Source: Terribacillus sp. DMT04 | GTDB lineage: Bacteria; Bacillota; Bacilli; Bacillales; Amphibacillaceae | Length of the DNA stretch: 64,000 nt | Direction: 5' to 3' | Assembly (NCBI RefSeq): GCF_019056395.1 | Contig: NZ_CP077639.1 | Span: forward strand, 1,676,001-1,740,000 | Shown here: positions 10,166-18,622 of the stretch, piece after piece | Numbering within the stretch: position 1 is the first letter of the stretch | How the letters are laid out: each line of letters starts with the position of its first letter | Program-made: the position numbers and the translations under genes | Notes under the pieces: generated by a model | What the model saw: only the letters and a program-made list of their open reading frames with translations | Databases searched by the model: none | Told to the model about the DNA's origin: nothing

Positions 10166-11257
10166 ATGAAAAGGATAATTGTGAAAATAGGCAGCAGCAT
10201 GCTGTCAGAAGCTGGCGGCGGAATGAGTGAACAGAAGATTCGCCGGCATACAGAACAAATTGCAATGCTTGCAAACGAAGGCTATGAAGTGATTCTTGTT
10301 TCTTCTGGTGCCGTGGCTGCGGGATTTCTTCAGCTAGGCTATCCGTCCAGGCCGGTAACAATTGAAGGAAAGCAGGCGGCAGCTGCAATAGGGCAAGGGC
10401 TGCTTGTACAAGCATATACGGACGCCTTCTCCAAGCACGATATGAAGTGTGCCCAGCTGCTTTTAACACGAGATGTGTTTACCAATGCGGATCAATATAA
10501 CAATAGCTATAATACATTGCAAGAGCTGTTGAAGCGAAACATCATCCCAATTATCAATGAAAATGATTCGATCTCTATTCGAGAATTGACGTTTGGAGAT
10601 AATGATATGCTTTCTGCTTATGTGAGCGGATTAGTCAAAGCGGATCTGCTGATATTAATTACGGATGTGGACGGCATATATGACAAAAATCCGAACACGT
10701 ATCCTGATGCTAAACGATATGATCGGCTGAAAACAATCCCTTCTGAAATGCAAGCTTCTATTGAACAAGTATCAGGATCAAAAGTAGGTACAGGCGGTAT
10801 GTATTCAAAAGTACTGGCTGCTCAGACAGCATTAGAATTAGGTGTTCCTGTTTTTATCGGTACAACGAATGAAACGTCTACCTTACTGGCCATTTCTCAA
10901 GGTGAAGGAGCCGGAACGTATATTGGTGATGAAGCAGCAGAAGTACAGCGGAAAACCAAACAGTGGCTATCGCATCACGCAAGAGCAACAGGCACTTTGA
11001 CTGTTGATGCAGGGGCAGTACAAGCGCTGCTTGAGCAAGGGAAGAGTTTGCTGCCGATTGGCGTCACTGAAGTAGAAGGAACCTTTTCACCTTCAGCAGT
11101 TGTGGATATTGTGACAGAAGATAAACAACGGATTGCCCGAGGGATTAGCGACATATCTTCAGCAGATTTACGAGAAATGCTCGAACGAGGCGATCACGCT
11201 CCTGCTTCCACTTGGCATAAAGCCGTCGTGCACAGAAATTATATCGTATTATTTTAA
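10166..11257 (+). CDS. proB: Glutamate 5-kinase
   Basis: 363-residue enzyme that phosphorylates glutamate to glutamyl-5-phosphate, the first and feedback-inhibited step of proline synthesis. The amino-acid-kinase domain begins MKRIIVKIGSSML and contains LVSSGAVAAG, NENDSIS and GTGGMYSKV. The last about 80 residues (GTLTVDAGAVQALLEQGKS...) form the PUA domain. The ATG at 10166 has AAAAGGTG upstream, preferred over an in-frame TTG at 10142 that precedes that site. The usual partner proA does not follow; a stem-loop (11260-11290) ends the gene. Confidence 0.95.
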   Translation: MKRIIVKIGSSMLSEAGGGMSEQKIRRHTEQIAMLANEGYEVILVSSGAVAAGFLQLGYPSRPVTIEGKQAAAAIGQGLLVQAYTDAFSKHDMKCAQLLLTRDVFTNADQYNNSYNTLQELLKRNIIPIINENDSISIRELTFGDNDMLSAYVSGLVKADLLILITDVDGIYDKNPNTYPDAKRYDRLKTIPSEMQASIEQVSGSKVGTGGMYSKVLAAQTALELGVPVFIGTTNETSTLLAISQGEGAGTYIGDEAAEVQRKTKQWLSHHARATGTLTVDAGAVQALLEQGKSLLPIGVTEVEGTFSPSAVVDIVTEDKQRIARGISDISSADLREMLERGDHAPASTWHKAVVHRNYIVLF

Positions 11258-11259
11258 AC

Positions 11260-11290
11260 AAGCCGCCCAGCCTGCCAGCTAGGGCGGCTT
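11260..11290 (+). terminator. Stem-loop after proB
   Basis: A nine-base-pair GC-rich perfect stem (11260-11268 with 11282-11290), three bases after the proB stop. No T run follows, so it may be a leaky terminator or a processing or stability element before the next small gene. Confidence 0.5.
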
Positions 11291-11325
11291 CGGTGTATAA
11301 TGACCATAGGAAGGGGGAAGAGCAA

Positions 11326-11454
11326 ATGAAAGTGACGATGCTCGTCCAGACGATGTATAAAAGCAACTTGCTTCGTGAAGGCGGTACATATGACATTCCG
11401 GAAGAAACAGCAAAGCGCTGGATACAAAGTAAGATTGCTAAACTAGCAGAATAA
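11326..11454 (+). CDS. Small unrecognised protein, 42 residues
   Basis: A short ORF beginning MKVTMLVQTMYKSNLLREGG, with the purine-rich site AAGGGGGAAG at 11311-11320 about five bases before the ATG. It ends 12 bases before the SDR gene, whose own AAGGAGGGG site begins in its stop codon region, so the two are probably co-transcribed. It is acidic-basic mixed with no membrane segment. The pattern of a strand, a Gly-rich turn and a helix of E-E-T-A-K-R resembles short phage-like or host beta-hairpin proteins. No function is assigned. Confidence 0.6.
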   Translation: MKVTMLVQTMYKSNLLREGGTYDIPEETAKRWIQSKIAKLAE

Positions 11455-11466
11455 GGAGGGGTAAAA

Positions 11467-12261
11467 ATGGATTTGGGTATGAAAGGAAAAACGGCATTAG
11501 TTGTTGCTGCAAGTAAAGGTTTAGGAAAGGCTACAGCGCTGCAGTTAGCTGAAGAAGGTGCCATCGTCCATATTTTGAGCCGGGACGAACAAACGCTCAA
11601 ACTGGCCCAAGAGGAAACCATAAAAGCTTCTGGCAATAGTCTTGTTTTCTATTCTGTTTGTGATGTAACAGATGCACAGGCGATAATGCGTGCAGTAGAA
11701 GCAGCGAAACAGCATACCGGTTCCATCGATATCCTGGTTAATAACGCCGGCGGTCCGCCAGCTGGTAAGTTAGCTGATTTTGAAGATCAAGACTGGCAGC
11801 AGGCTTTTGAACTGAATTTGCTTAGTTTTGTTCGGTTTATTCGTGCAGTTGTACCGGTCATGAAAAAGAATGGAGGAGGTCATATTTTAAATATCGCCTC
11901 CTCTTCTATTAAGCAATCGATTGATAACTTACTTTTATCTAATACCTTTCGAGCAGGCATCGTTGGTTTAGCAAAGTCGCTCTCGCAAGAATTGGCACCG
12001 GATCACATTCTAATCAATACATTAGGACCTGGAAAAATTCATACTGATCGCGTTGATCAGTTGGATCAGAAATCCGCAGATCAGTTAGGTAAGCGTTTGG
12101 CAGAAATCCAACAAGAAAGCCAAGCAGCGATTCCAATCGGCCGATACGGCAAGCCGGAGGAGTTTGCGAAAATGGCTGCTTTTCTTGTCTCCTCGGCGAA
12201 TACGTATGTAACGGGCCAAGCTTTTGTCGTTGATGGCGGTATGGTAAAAGCCATTCAGTGA
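11467..12261 (+). CDS. SDR-family oxidoreductase with altered active site
   Basis: 264-residue Rossmann-fold protein of the short-chain dehydrogenase/reductase family, similar to 3-oxoacyl-ACP reductases. The NAD(P)-binding pattern is VVAASKGLGKATA near residue 11, with NNAGGPPAG near residue 91. The catalytic Ser lies in NIASSSIKQS. Where the family has YxxxK, this protein reads SNTFR (Ser at the Tyr position, Arg at the Lys position), as in a known divergent SDR subgroup. Catalysis by the standard mechanism is therefore doubtful. The ATG has AAGGAGGGG upstream. Its 3' end overlaps the convergent cyclase gene by seven bases. Confidence 0.88.
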   Translation: MDLGMKGKTALVVAASKGLGKATALQLAEEGAIVHILSRDEQTLKLAQEETIKASGNSLVFYSVCDVTDAQAIMRAVEAAKQHTGSIDILVNNAGGPPAGKLADFEDQDWQQAFELNLLSFVRFIRAVVPVMKKNGGGHILNIASSSIKQSIDNLLLSNTFRAGIVGLAKSLSQELAPDHILINTLGPGKIHTDRVDQLDQKSADQLGKRLAEIQQESQAAIPIGRYGKPEEFAKMAAFLVSSANTYVTGQAFVVDGGMVKAIQ

Positions 12262-14120
12262 TGCTTCACTTTAATATGATAATGACTTAAAGCAAGCAGC
12301 GGGTAAATATACGGATAGCTTTCATAGCGAATATAAAACTGACCCGGCAAACCGATTCCGGTCGGATAGTCGACGGCGGCTTGCTGGGAGTTTGCTATAA
12401 GCAAAAAGCGGATTCCTTGCTGCACTTCTTCGCTATTCTGTTCTCCGCATGCAATCAAGGCATCTACTGCCCAAGCGGTTTGGACGACCGTACTGATTGG
12501 CAAATCTACAAATGTTCCTACTTCTGCACTTCGGCACGATTCTCCCCAGCCGCCATCGTCATGCTGAACAGCTTTCAGCCAATTGACTGCACGTTTCACA
12601 CATCGCGCGCTGGGTTCCACTCCGGCAGCTGAAAGTCCGGTAAGCGCAGCCCATGTACCATATAGATAGCAGACACCCCATCTGCCATACCACGATCCAT
12701 TCAATTCCTGATGCTTCTGCAGCCATTTGATTGCTTTTTTCATACTATAATGATCTTGCTTCAGGCTGGCATACGTTCCAAGAAATTCTAGCACGCGGCC
12801 GGTCAGGTCGGCGGTGGACGGATCAATCGCTGCATCCCGCGCATTTTCAATCGGAAGCTTTGTCAGCAGCCGCCAATCGGTATCTTTTTCAAATGCAGCC
12901 CAGCCGCCGTCTTTGTTTTGCATGGCTAATAAATAATCGCAGCCTTTTTTCCATGCGCGCTTCACATCCATATCATCTCTGGCAGATCTGGTGAGCGCCC
13001 GCAGAGCAGCGGCAGTATCATCGTGATCTGGGTGATTCGTATTAATATCAGAAAATCCCCAGCCTCCAGGTTCCACGTTGGGCGCATGGATTTGCCAGTC
13101 TGCTTTCTGCGTGTGCTGGCGCTGCAGCAAATAATGTGTAGCCGACCGAATCATCGTACTTTTGCTGGAAACACCGGCTTGCTGCAAAGCGTAGCTAAGT
13201 AATGCTGTATCCCAAACCGTAGAGGTGGAGTTCTCCACATGGATACCGTTGCAACTTTCATTAACGAGTGCGTGTACGCCATTCAGCGCATCCTGTATTC
13301 TCGGATTCTTTTCTTCGTATCCTAACGCCAAATACGCGTAAACCATGAAAAAGGAGGCACTTGCGTAGCTGTAAAGTGTTCCATCTGATTCTGTTCTTTC
13401 TTGCATGTACTGTTCAGCATACTTGTAACCAGCTCGGTGCAGGCGCGCTGGCAGCCGAGCAAGCCTGCTCCATTCATTTGTTATTGTCCTCCATGAGGAT
13501 CCATCATCTGTTCTTTCATCCCATTCATCTTCGTACAAAAGGTGATCGAGTGAAACAGTGTGCTTACTGATTCGTTTGAATTTTTTATTTAGAAGCAACA
13601 GCATTGGAACAAAATGAATTCTGGCATAAGAACTGAACTGGAAGAAGTTAATCGGAAATGTAGTTGGTACGAGCAAAGCAGTCATCGGGAATTTTAGAAA
13701 CGGCGGCCACGCTATCATGCCATGTACAGCCAGCATGAAGCGAATCATAAAGTGCGCTTTATTAATTCCGCCGTTATGGTTAATATACTGCTCTGCTTGG
13801 CGCAGCCGACTTGCTTCTACACCCGAAAAACGGAGTGCAGCAAAGGCGAGAACCGTAGCAGACAGGTTTCCATTCCTCTCTCCCGCATAGTTTGACCAGC
13901 TGCCATCTTCACGCTGTTGTTGAAGCAAACGCCCCTTCAGTTTTTCCACAGTCTCTAATTCTCTATGAAATGATGTAAATGTCATGATATAAAAGCAATC
14001 CGTCAAAATTGCTCCTTCAAAACACATCCGCCAAGCACCATCTTTTTCCTGCTTGGCTTTCAGATTTTCTATATACGTATCAATCTTTGCTTTTACATCT
14101 CTTATATGCACAGTATTCAT
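12255..14120 (-). CDS. sqhC: Squalene-hopene / tetraprenyl-beta-curcumene cyclase family protein
   Basis: 621 residues, close to the family length of about 630. These enzymes cyclise squalene to hopanoids or, in Bacillus, tetraprenyl-beta-curcumene to sesquarterpenes, at the membrane surface. The proton-donating DxDD motif is DHDD at residues 365-368. Several QW repeats are visible (QKDGGWAAFE-like, ELNGSWYGRWG, QHDDGGWGES). The start is the ATG at 14120, with AAAAGGAGC eight bases upstream. A longer frame to 14168 precedes that site and is rejected. Family membership is secure, but which substrate is used cannot be read from sequence. No prenyl synthase gene is nearby. Confidence 0.93.
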   Translation of the reverse strand: MNTVHIRDVKAKIDTYIENLKAKQEKDGAWRMCFEGAILTDCFYIMTFTSFHRELETVEKLKGRLLQQQREDGSWSNYAGERNGNLSATVLAFAALRFSGVEASRLRQAEQYINHNGGINKAHFMIRFMLAVHGMIAWPPFLKFPMTALLVPTTFPINFFQFSSYARIHFVPMLLLLNKKFKRISKHTVSLDHLLYEDEWDERTDDGSSWRTITNEWSRLARLPARLHRAGYKYAEQYMQERTESDGTLYSYASASFFMVYAYLALGYEEKNPRIQDALNGVHALVNESCNGIHVENSTSTVWDTALLSYALQQAGVSSKSTMIRSATHYLLQRQHTQKADWQIHAPNVEPGGWGFSDINTNHPDHDDTAAALRALTRSARDDMDVKRAWKKGCDYLLAMQNKDGGWAAFEKDTDWRLLTKLPIENARDAAIDPSTADLTGRVLEFLGTYASLKQDHYSMKKAIKWLQKHQELNGSWYGRWGVCYLYGTWAALTGLSAAGVEPSARCVKRAVNWLKAVQHDDGGWGESCRSAEVGTFVDLPISTVVQTAWAVDALIACGEQNSEEVQQGIRFLLIANSQQAAVDYPTGIGLPGQFYIRYESYPYIYPLLALSHYHIKVKHH

Positions 14121-14240
14121 TGTACAGCTCCTTTTCCTAAGAGTTTTGGGACGGAAAACATGCTGCAATATGATAAAATATGCGGAGAAAAGTATTTTAT
14201 GACTTTAGGTTCCGTATCTTATATTAAAGGAGAATGAGCG

Positions 14241-15212
14241 ATGCGTGCGGTTGTTGCTGAAGAGACAGGCGGTCCGGAAGTACTAGTATACAGACAAGCA
14301 ATGCTGCCTGAACCTGCAGCTGGAGAAATTCGCATAAAAGTATTAAAAGCAAGCGTGCATTTCGCAGATATTAAGAAAAGAAAAGGAACAAAGGGGAAAG
14401 GAAAACCTGGTATTCCTGGATTAGATGCAGTCGGAATCATAGACAAAGCTGGACCGGCAGTGGAAGGGTTTAAATCGGGGCAGCGTGTAATAGCGTTTGT
14501 CAAAGGCGGGGCTTATGCCGAATATGCAATTGCAAACGCAAAACTCACTTATCCTATTAGCGACCATGTGGACACAGCTGTTGCGGCAGCAAGTCCAATT
14601 CCTTCCTTTCTATCTTTTATGCTGCTGCAGCGAATTGGCCGACTGGAGAAAGAGGAAACGGTTGTCGTTCACGCGGCAGCAGGAGGTACCGGGCTGACTT
14701 TAATTCAGCTTGCCAAGTTATTTGGCGCTGGTAAGGTAATTGGAACTGTTAGCAGCATGGACAAAGCCGCTGTTCCTTTGCAAATGGGTGCAGATCACGT
14801 GATTACCTACGACAGGTTTTCTCACGTCATTAACGATCTCACTGCAGACACTGGCGCAGATTTGATTTTCGATTCTCTTGCAGGAAAAATTACAGAAGAT
14901 AGTTTAGCTTGTTTGGCGCCTTATGGCAGATTAGTAAATTACGGGAATGCCAGCGGAGGTCCTGGTGAACTGACCACAACAGATGTTCACAGCACCTGTC
15001 GTTCGCTGCTTGGTTTCAGTCTTGGAACAACACGTCAGGAGCGACCTGAAATACTGCAAGCTGTTTCAAACCAAGTCATCAATTTAATTGAGAAAGAAGC
15101 AATTACCTTTCCGAGAATAAAAGAATTCAAGCTGGAAGATGCTGCAAAAGCACATCAGCTCTTGGAAAGCAGAACACATACAGGCAAAATCATCTTACAC
15201 ATCACAGATTAG
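14241..15212 (+). CDS. NADPH:quinone oxidoreductase-like MDR family protein
   Basis: 323-residue zinc-independent medium-chain dehydrogenase/reductase. The start MRAVVAEETGGPEVLVY and the nucleotide motif HAAAGGTGLTLIQLAK (near residue 141) are typical of quinone or enoyl reductases. It reduces quinones or enones with NADPH in the cytoplasm; the natural substrate is unknown. The ATG has AAAGGAGAATGAGCG upstream. It is transcribed divergently from the cyclase gene across 120 bases and lies 23 bases before exoA, so the two are probably one transcript. Confidence 0.88.
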   Translation: MRAVVAEETGGPEVLVYRQAMLPEPAAGEIRIKVLKASVHFADIKKRKGTKGKGKPGIPGLDAVGIIDKAGPAVEGFKSGQRVIAFVKGGAYAEYAIANAKLTYPISDHVDTAVAAASPIPSFLSFMLLQRIGRLEKEETVVVHAAAGGTGLTLIQLAKLFGAGKVIGTVSSMDKAAVPLQMGADHVITYDRFSHVINDLTADTGADLIFDSLAGKITEDSLACLAPYGRLVNYGNASGGPGELTTTDVHSTCRSLLGFSLGTTRQERPEILQAVSNQVINLIEKEAITFPRIKEFKLEDAAKAHQLLESRTHTGKIILHITD

Positions 15213-15235
15213 AGACAACACGGGGGAATATAGCA

Positions 15236-15994
15236 ATGAAACTTGTATCATGGAACGTAAACGGCATCCGAGCATGCGTAAAGAAAGGTTTTCTGGATTA
15301 TTTTAAAGAACAAGACGCAGACATATTCTGCTTGCAGGAAACAAAGCTGCAAGCAGGGCAAATTGAACTAGACTTGCCCGGTTATTATCAATATTGGAAC
15401 TATGCCGAGCGGAAAGGCTACTCAGGTACGGCTGTCTTTACTAAACAAAAGCCGTTGCATGTTACGTACGGTTTAGAAGAAGATATCATAGAACCAGAAG
15501 GAAGAATCATCACATTGGAGTTTGAAAACTACTTCTTAATAACCGTGTATACGCCAAACTCCAAACGTGATTTAGCACGTCTCACGGAACGGTTGGAATG
15601 GGAAGATCGGATTCTCGCTTATATACAGGAGCTGGATGCACGCAAACCAGTCATCTTATGCGGTGATTTAAATGTCGCACATCAAGAGATTGATTTGAAG
15701 AATTACAAAACAAACCGCGGCAACTCCGGCTTTACGACAGAAGAGCGCGAAAAGATGACAACCTTCCTTAACACCGGATTTGTCGATAGTTTCCGCTATC
15801 TGTATCCAGAACGTACCGATGCATATAGCTGGTGGTCATACATGAACAAAGTGAGAGAAAGAAACATCGGCTGGCGGATTGACTATTTTATCGTGTCGGA
15901 GAGATGGAAAAACAGAATTAACGAAGCAGAAATACATGCAGAAACGCTGGGAAGCGATCATTGCCCGGTTTACTTGTCGCTGGATACAGAGTGA
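15236..15994 (+). CDS. exoA: Exodeoxyribonuclease III / AP endonuclease
   Basis: 252-residue Mg-dependent DNA repair nuclease of the endonuclease-exonuclease-phosphatase fold that cuts at abasic sites. Signatures seen are MKLVSWNVNGIRA at the N-terminus, FCLQETKLQ (metal-binding Glu), CGDLNVAHQEIDL, and the C-terminal GSDHCPV with the catalytic His. The ATG is preceded by CGGGGGAA. A stem-loop at 16022-16049 follows. Confidence 0.96.
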   Translation: MKLVSWNVNGIRACVKKGFLDYFKEQDADIFCLQETKLQAGQIELDLPGYYQYWNYAERKGYSGTAVFTKQKPLHVTYGLEEDIIEPEGRIITLEFENYFLITVYTPNSKRDLARLTERLEWEDRILAYIQELDARKPVILCGDLNVAHQEIDLKNYKTNRGNSGFTTEEREKMTTFLNTGFVDSFRYLYPERTDAYSWWSYMNKVRERNIGWRIDYFIVSERWKNRINEAEIHAETLGSDHCPVYLSLDTE

Positions 15995-16021
15995 ACCGAC
16001 TTTTTAGGTCATGTGTTCGAA

Positions 16022-16053
16022 ACGTAGAGAAACAGAGGTTTCTCTACGTCTAT
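16022..16053 (+). terminator. Terminator after exoA
   Basis: A 12-base-pair perfect stem (16022-16033 with 16038-16049) with a tetraloop AGAG, followed by CTATTTA. Confidence 0.75.
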
Positions 16054-16172
16054 TTACTTAATAAAATAGAACCAACTAATTAAAGTTATGAAAACATAAA
16101 TGATCCCTAAATAACTTACAAAGAATCCAACAAATAATGCTGGATTCTTTGTTGTGAAGTGAACTAACTAAG
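16054..16172 (-). pseudogene. Possible remnant of a small membrane protein, in the exoA-dacC gap
   Basis: The 378 bases between exoA and the next gene hold no intact gene. On the minus strand one frame reads a hydrophobic stretch (NPALFVGFFVSYLGIIYVFI) ending in TAA at 16054-16056, but it has an upstream stop and no start or ribosome site. A neighbouring frame continues plausibly upstream, suggesting a frameshifted relic. A 12-base-pair inverted repeat (16118-16129 with 16141-16152) lies inside it. The rest of the gap to 16340 is AT-rich with no feature recognised. Confidence 0.25.
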
Positions 16173-16372
16173 AACGGCTTCAAAACTTCATAAATAGATA
16201 AAACCTACCTAAAACTTGTTTGGTTCAGTCTTCTCCAGTCTGAATCAGTAAAGTAGTTCTCTTCACACCTTCATTCTAAGATGTCAGAAAGTTTGATAAA
16301 CTAAATATAAATACATATATATGGTAGAAACGATACAGGCTAAGTAGGATGTGTAAAAAAGGAGGGATGCTA

Positions 16373-17854
16373 ATGTTTCGTATACTTTTGCGAATTTTAG
16401 CTGGCGGATTGCTGCTTTTCCTATGCATGGTACCTCATACGCATGTTCACGTAGCCGGAAAAGAGGATAGGATGAAAGAGAGGATAGAGGATTACCTGGC
16501 GGGAGAAGAGCGTCTGCAAGGAGCGGTTGCGGCTATTCATATTGCAGATGCAGAGACAGGAAAGACACTTTACGAGCAGCATGCGGATGTGCGGATGCGG
16601 CCTGCTTCTAACATGAAGCTGCTCACGGCAGCTGCTGTATTACATGAATTAGGTCCATCACATCAATTTAAAACCAAAGTTGCTACAGATGGGCATGTAA
16701 AAGATGGAAAAGTGGAAGGGAATCTTTACCTTGTCGGCCAAGGTGATCCGTCTCTGACATATAAAGATTTACAGCAGCTGACGATACAGCTGAAGAACTT
16801 GGGAATACATCATATCAGTGGCGATATAATGGCAGATGATAGTTGGTTTGATCAGGAACGTTATAGCGAGGATACAACTTGGAAAGATGAATCCGCATAT
16901 TATGGCGCAGCAATCAGCGCATTGACTGTTTCACCAGATGAAGATCATGATACAGGAACGGTCAAGGTTGAAGTGCGTGCAGATACTTCTTCTCAGGTAC
17001 CGGCAATTCGGACAACTCCAGCAACAGATTACATAACGGTACGCAATGATGCTGTAATTGTAGGAGAGCAAGAAGAGACGGATTTGGATATCGTTCGTTC
17101 ACATGGAAAGAATGAGATTGTTATTTCTGGCAGCATTGCAAAAGGAGATAAAGAGCAGGAAAGGGTAGCGGTTTGGGAACCAACGGAATATGCGCTGCAT
17201 CTATTTGCTGATTATGTAAGTGATGCGGGTATCAACTGGGAAGGAACAGTCAAAAAAGGTACTGCTCCGTCCCGCTCTCAAACCTTATTAAAAAAGGAAT
17301 CTGCACCACTGCAGGAATTGCTTCTTCCGTTTATGAAGCTTAGTAACAATGGACATGCGGAAATGTTTATAAAACAAATCGGCCGCAAAGAGAAACCTGG
17401 TAACTGGGCGGACGGTATTGATCAAATGAAGCACTACCTTAAACAGCGGCAATTGCCAGTAGAACAAATGATAATTCGTGACGGAGCGGGCTTATCTCAT
17501 GCAAATGGTATAACAGCAAAACAGCTGACGACCTTACTAACAAAAGCCCAAAAAGAATCCTGGTTCCCTTACTTTAGACGTTCCCTGCCAATCGCCGGTG
17601 AACCTGAACGAATGCTCGGTGGAACACTTCGCAACCGTTTTGCAGATTCAGAGCTAGCTGGCAACGTCACGGCAAAGACAGGGACGCTGACTGGAGTAAG
17701 CTCACTATCTGGATATATGAAAATCAAAACCGGAGAACAGATAGTTTTTTCGATTGTATTAAACGGCTTGTTAGATGAAGAGGATGGACCGGTGATTGAA
17801 GATTATTTATTGAAATTGGTTTATGATAATTTGGACAGTATGCATAATAATTGA
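16373..17854 (+). CDS. dacC: D-alanyl-D-alanine carboxypeptidase/endopeptidase (PBP4 type, peptidase S13)
   Basis: 493-residue low-molecular-weight penicillin-binding protein that trims or cleaves peptidoglycan cross-links outside the membrane. A signal peptide spans about residues 1-28 (ILLRILAGGLLLFLCMV). The active-site motifs are SNMK at 79-82, SNN near 324 and KTGT from Lys435. The insertion between the first two motifs is the S13-family hallmark. The ATG at 16373 is seven bases after AAAAAAGGAGGG. ATGs at 16349 and 16367 sit before or against that site. The symbol follows B. subtilis PBP4a (dacC); other databases use dacB for the family. Confidence 0.92.
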   Translation: MFRILLRILAGGLLLFLCMVPHTHVHVAGKEDRMKERIEDYLAGEERLQGAVAAIHIADAETGKTLYEQHADVRMRPASNMKLLTAAAVLHELGPSHQFKTKVATDGHVKDGKVEGNLYLVGQGDPSLTYKDLQQLTIQLKNLGIHHISGDIMADDSWFDQERYSEDTTWKDESAYYGAAISALTVSPDEDHDTGTVKVEVRADTSSQVPAIRTTPATDYITVRNDAVIVGEQEETDLDIVRSHGKNEIVISGSIAKGDKEQERVAVWEPTEYALHLFADYVSDAGINWEGTVKKGTAPSRSQTLLKKESAPLQELLLPFMKLSNNGHAEMFIKQIGRKEKPGNWADGIDQMKHYLKQRQLPVEQMIIRDGAGLSHANGITAKQLTTLLTKAQKESWFPYFRRSLPIAGEPERMLGGTLRNRFADSELAGNVTAKTGTLTGVSSLSGYMKIKTGEQIVFSIVLNGLLDEEDGPVIEDYLLKLVYDNLDSMHNN

Positions 17855-17932
17855 TGAAAATAGACAGGATATTGGCATACGAACAGCGAAAGTACAGAGT
17901 AGGAAGGATATTTAGGAAAAGAGGAGTTAACG

Positions 17933-18274
17933 GTGAAACAAAGTCGCATGGAAGCAGAGCTATATTGTATCCATTGTCGCGAAGAGTCTCCATTTACTAT
18001 CACCTACATCAATGACAAACTAAAAACAATTTGCTGCACACAATGCCATCACGCCATCGATGTCCGGCTTGATTTGCAAAAGGAATTCATCCAAGAGTGG
18101 CAGCAACGGCTTCTTTCAAAGCCTTCCAGAATGACAACAGAGTATAGGGATGATCTAAGTCGGTTTCTTTTTACGCTGCCAATTCGGCTAGCGAGCAAAC
18201 CATATCGATTATATGACGATATCAAGAAATCGCGCATCATTATGCGGGATTTCAAAGATGTTAAGCATTGGTAA
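17933..18274 (+). CDS. Small zinc-ribbon-like protein ('bh protein' type)
   Basis: 113 residues with two CxxC pairs near the N-terminus (CIHC and CTQC, 23 residues apart), the layout of a four-Cys zinc ribbon. A basic helical C-terminal part follows. Similar small proteins occur in Bacillaceae under the uninformative name bh protein, with no known function. The GTG start has GAGGAG six bases upstream. It ends at a strong terminator. Confidence 0.75.
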   Translation: MKQSRMEAELYCIHCREESPFTITYINDKLKTICCTQCHHAIDVRLDLQKEFIQEWQQRLLSKPSRMTTEYRDDLSRFLFTLPIRLASKPYRLYDDIKKSRIIMRDFKDVKHW

Positions 18275-18308
18275 AGCGCCTGGACATATGTTCAGGCGCT
18301 AGTTTTTT
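18275..18308. terminator. Terminator between convergent genes
   Basis: Inverted repeat 18275-18282 with 18293-18300, extended by internal pairing, with a six-T run on the plus strand. It overlaps the stop codon of the small minus-strand gene. Confidence 0.85.
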
Positions 18309-18486
18309 GTGCTTTATAGAAGCGATCTGCGCGGTGAATAGAGAAGCCAAGGAAAACGAAACCAATGATGATGAAATAAACGAAGGATTCACTTTCTGCA
18401 GTAGCTAAAAGTACAGCTGCGCCATGCGAAACCAATGAAAGTGTAATCCAAAGCAAAAAACCTCGATCAACGATTGCACTCTTCAT
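18292..18486 (-). CDS. Small membrane protein, 64 residues
   Basis: Two hydrophobic helices (about 9-28 and 35-52), with a basic C-terminal tail RADRFYKAQK. The ATG at 18486 is six bases after AAAGGAGG, preferred over an upstream GTG at 18492 that touches the site. It is similar in layout to YrhC-like proteins. No function is assigned. It is transcribed divergently from the PadR operon. Confidence 0.7.
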   Translation of the reverse strand: MKSAIVDRGFLLWITLSLVSHGAAVLLATAESESFVYFIIIGFVFLGFSIHRADRFYKAQKTSA

Positions 18487-18570
18487 GTACACCCTCCTTT
18501 TTTATACAATGCTATATTACCATCTTATATGGAAAAAATGGTAGCTTTATCAAAACAAAATATGGTACTA

Positions 18571-18604
18571 TATCGATATGCGATATATATATCGCTTGAC
18601 GATA
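18571..18604 (+). promoter_or_regulatory. Large palindrome, candidate PadR operator
   Basis: The 16-base perfect palindrome GCGATATATATATCGC (18580-18595) is flanked symmetrically by TATCG (18571-18575) and CGATA (18600-18604), each four bases away. The whole 34-base dyad ends four bases before the ribosome site of the padR gene. Autoregulation by PadR proteins is established for the family; binding here is inferred. Confidence 0.6.
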
Positions 18605-18622
18605 TACGAGGAGGTTATTCAA

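Noticed and set aside
16118-16152. Second terminator after exoA
   Set aside because: The 12-base-pair inverted repeat lacks a T run and lies within a possible coding remnant on the other strand; it is mentioned there only.
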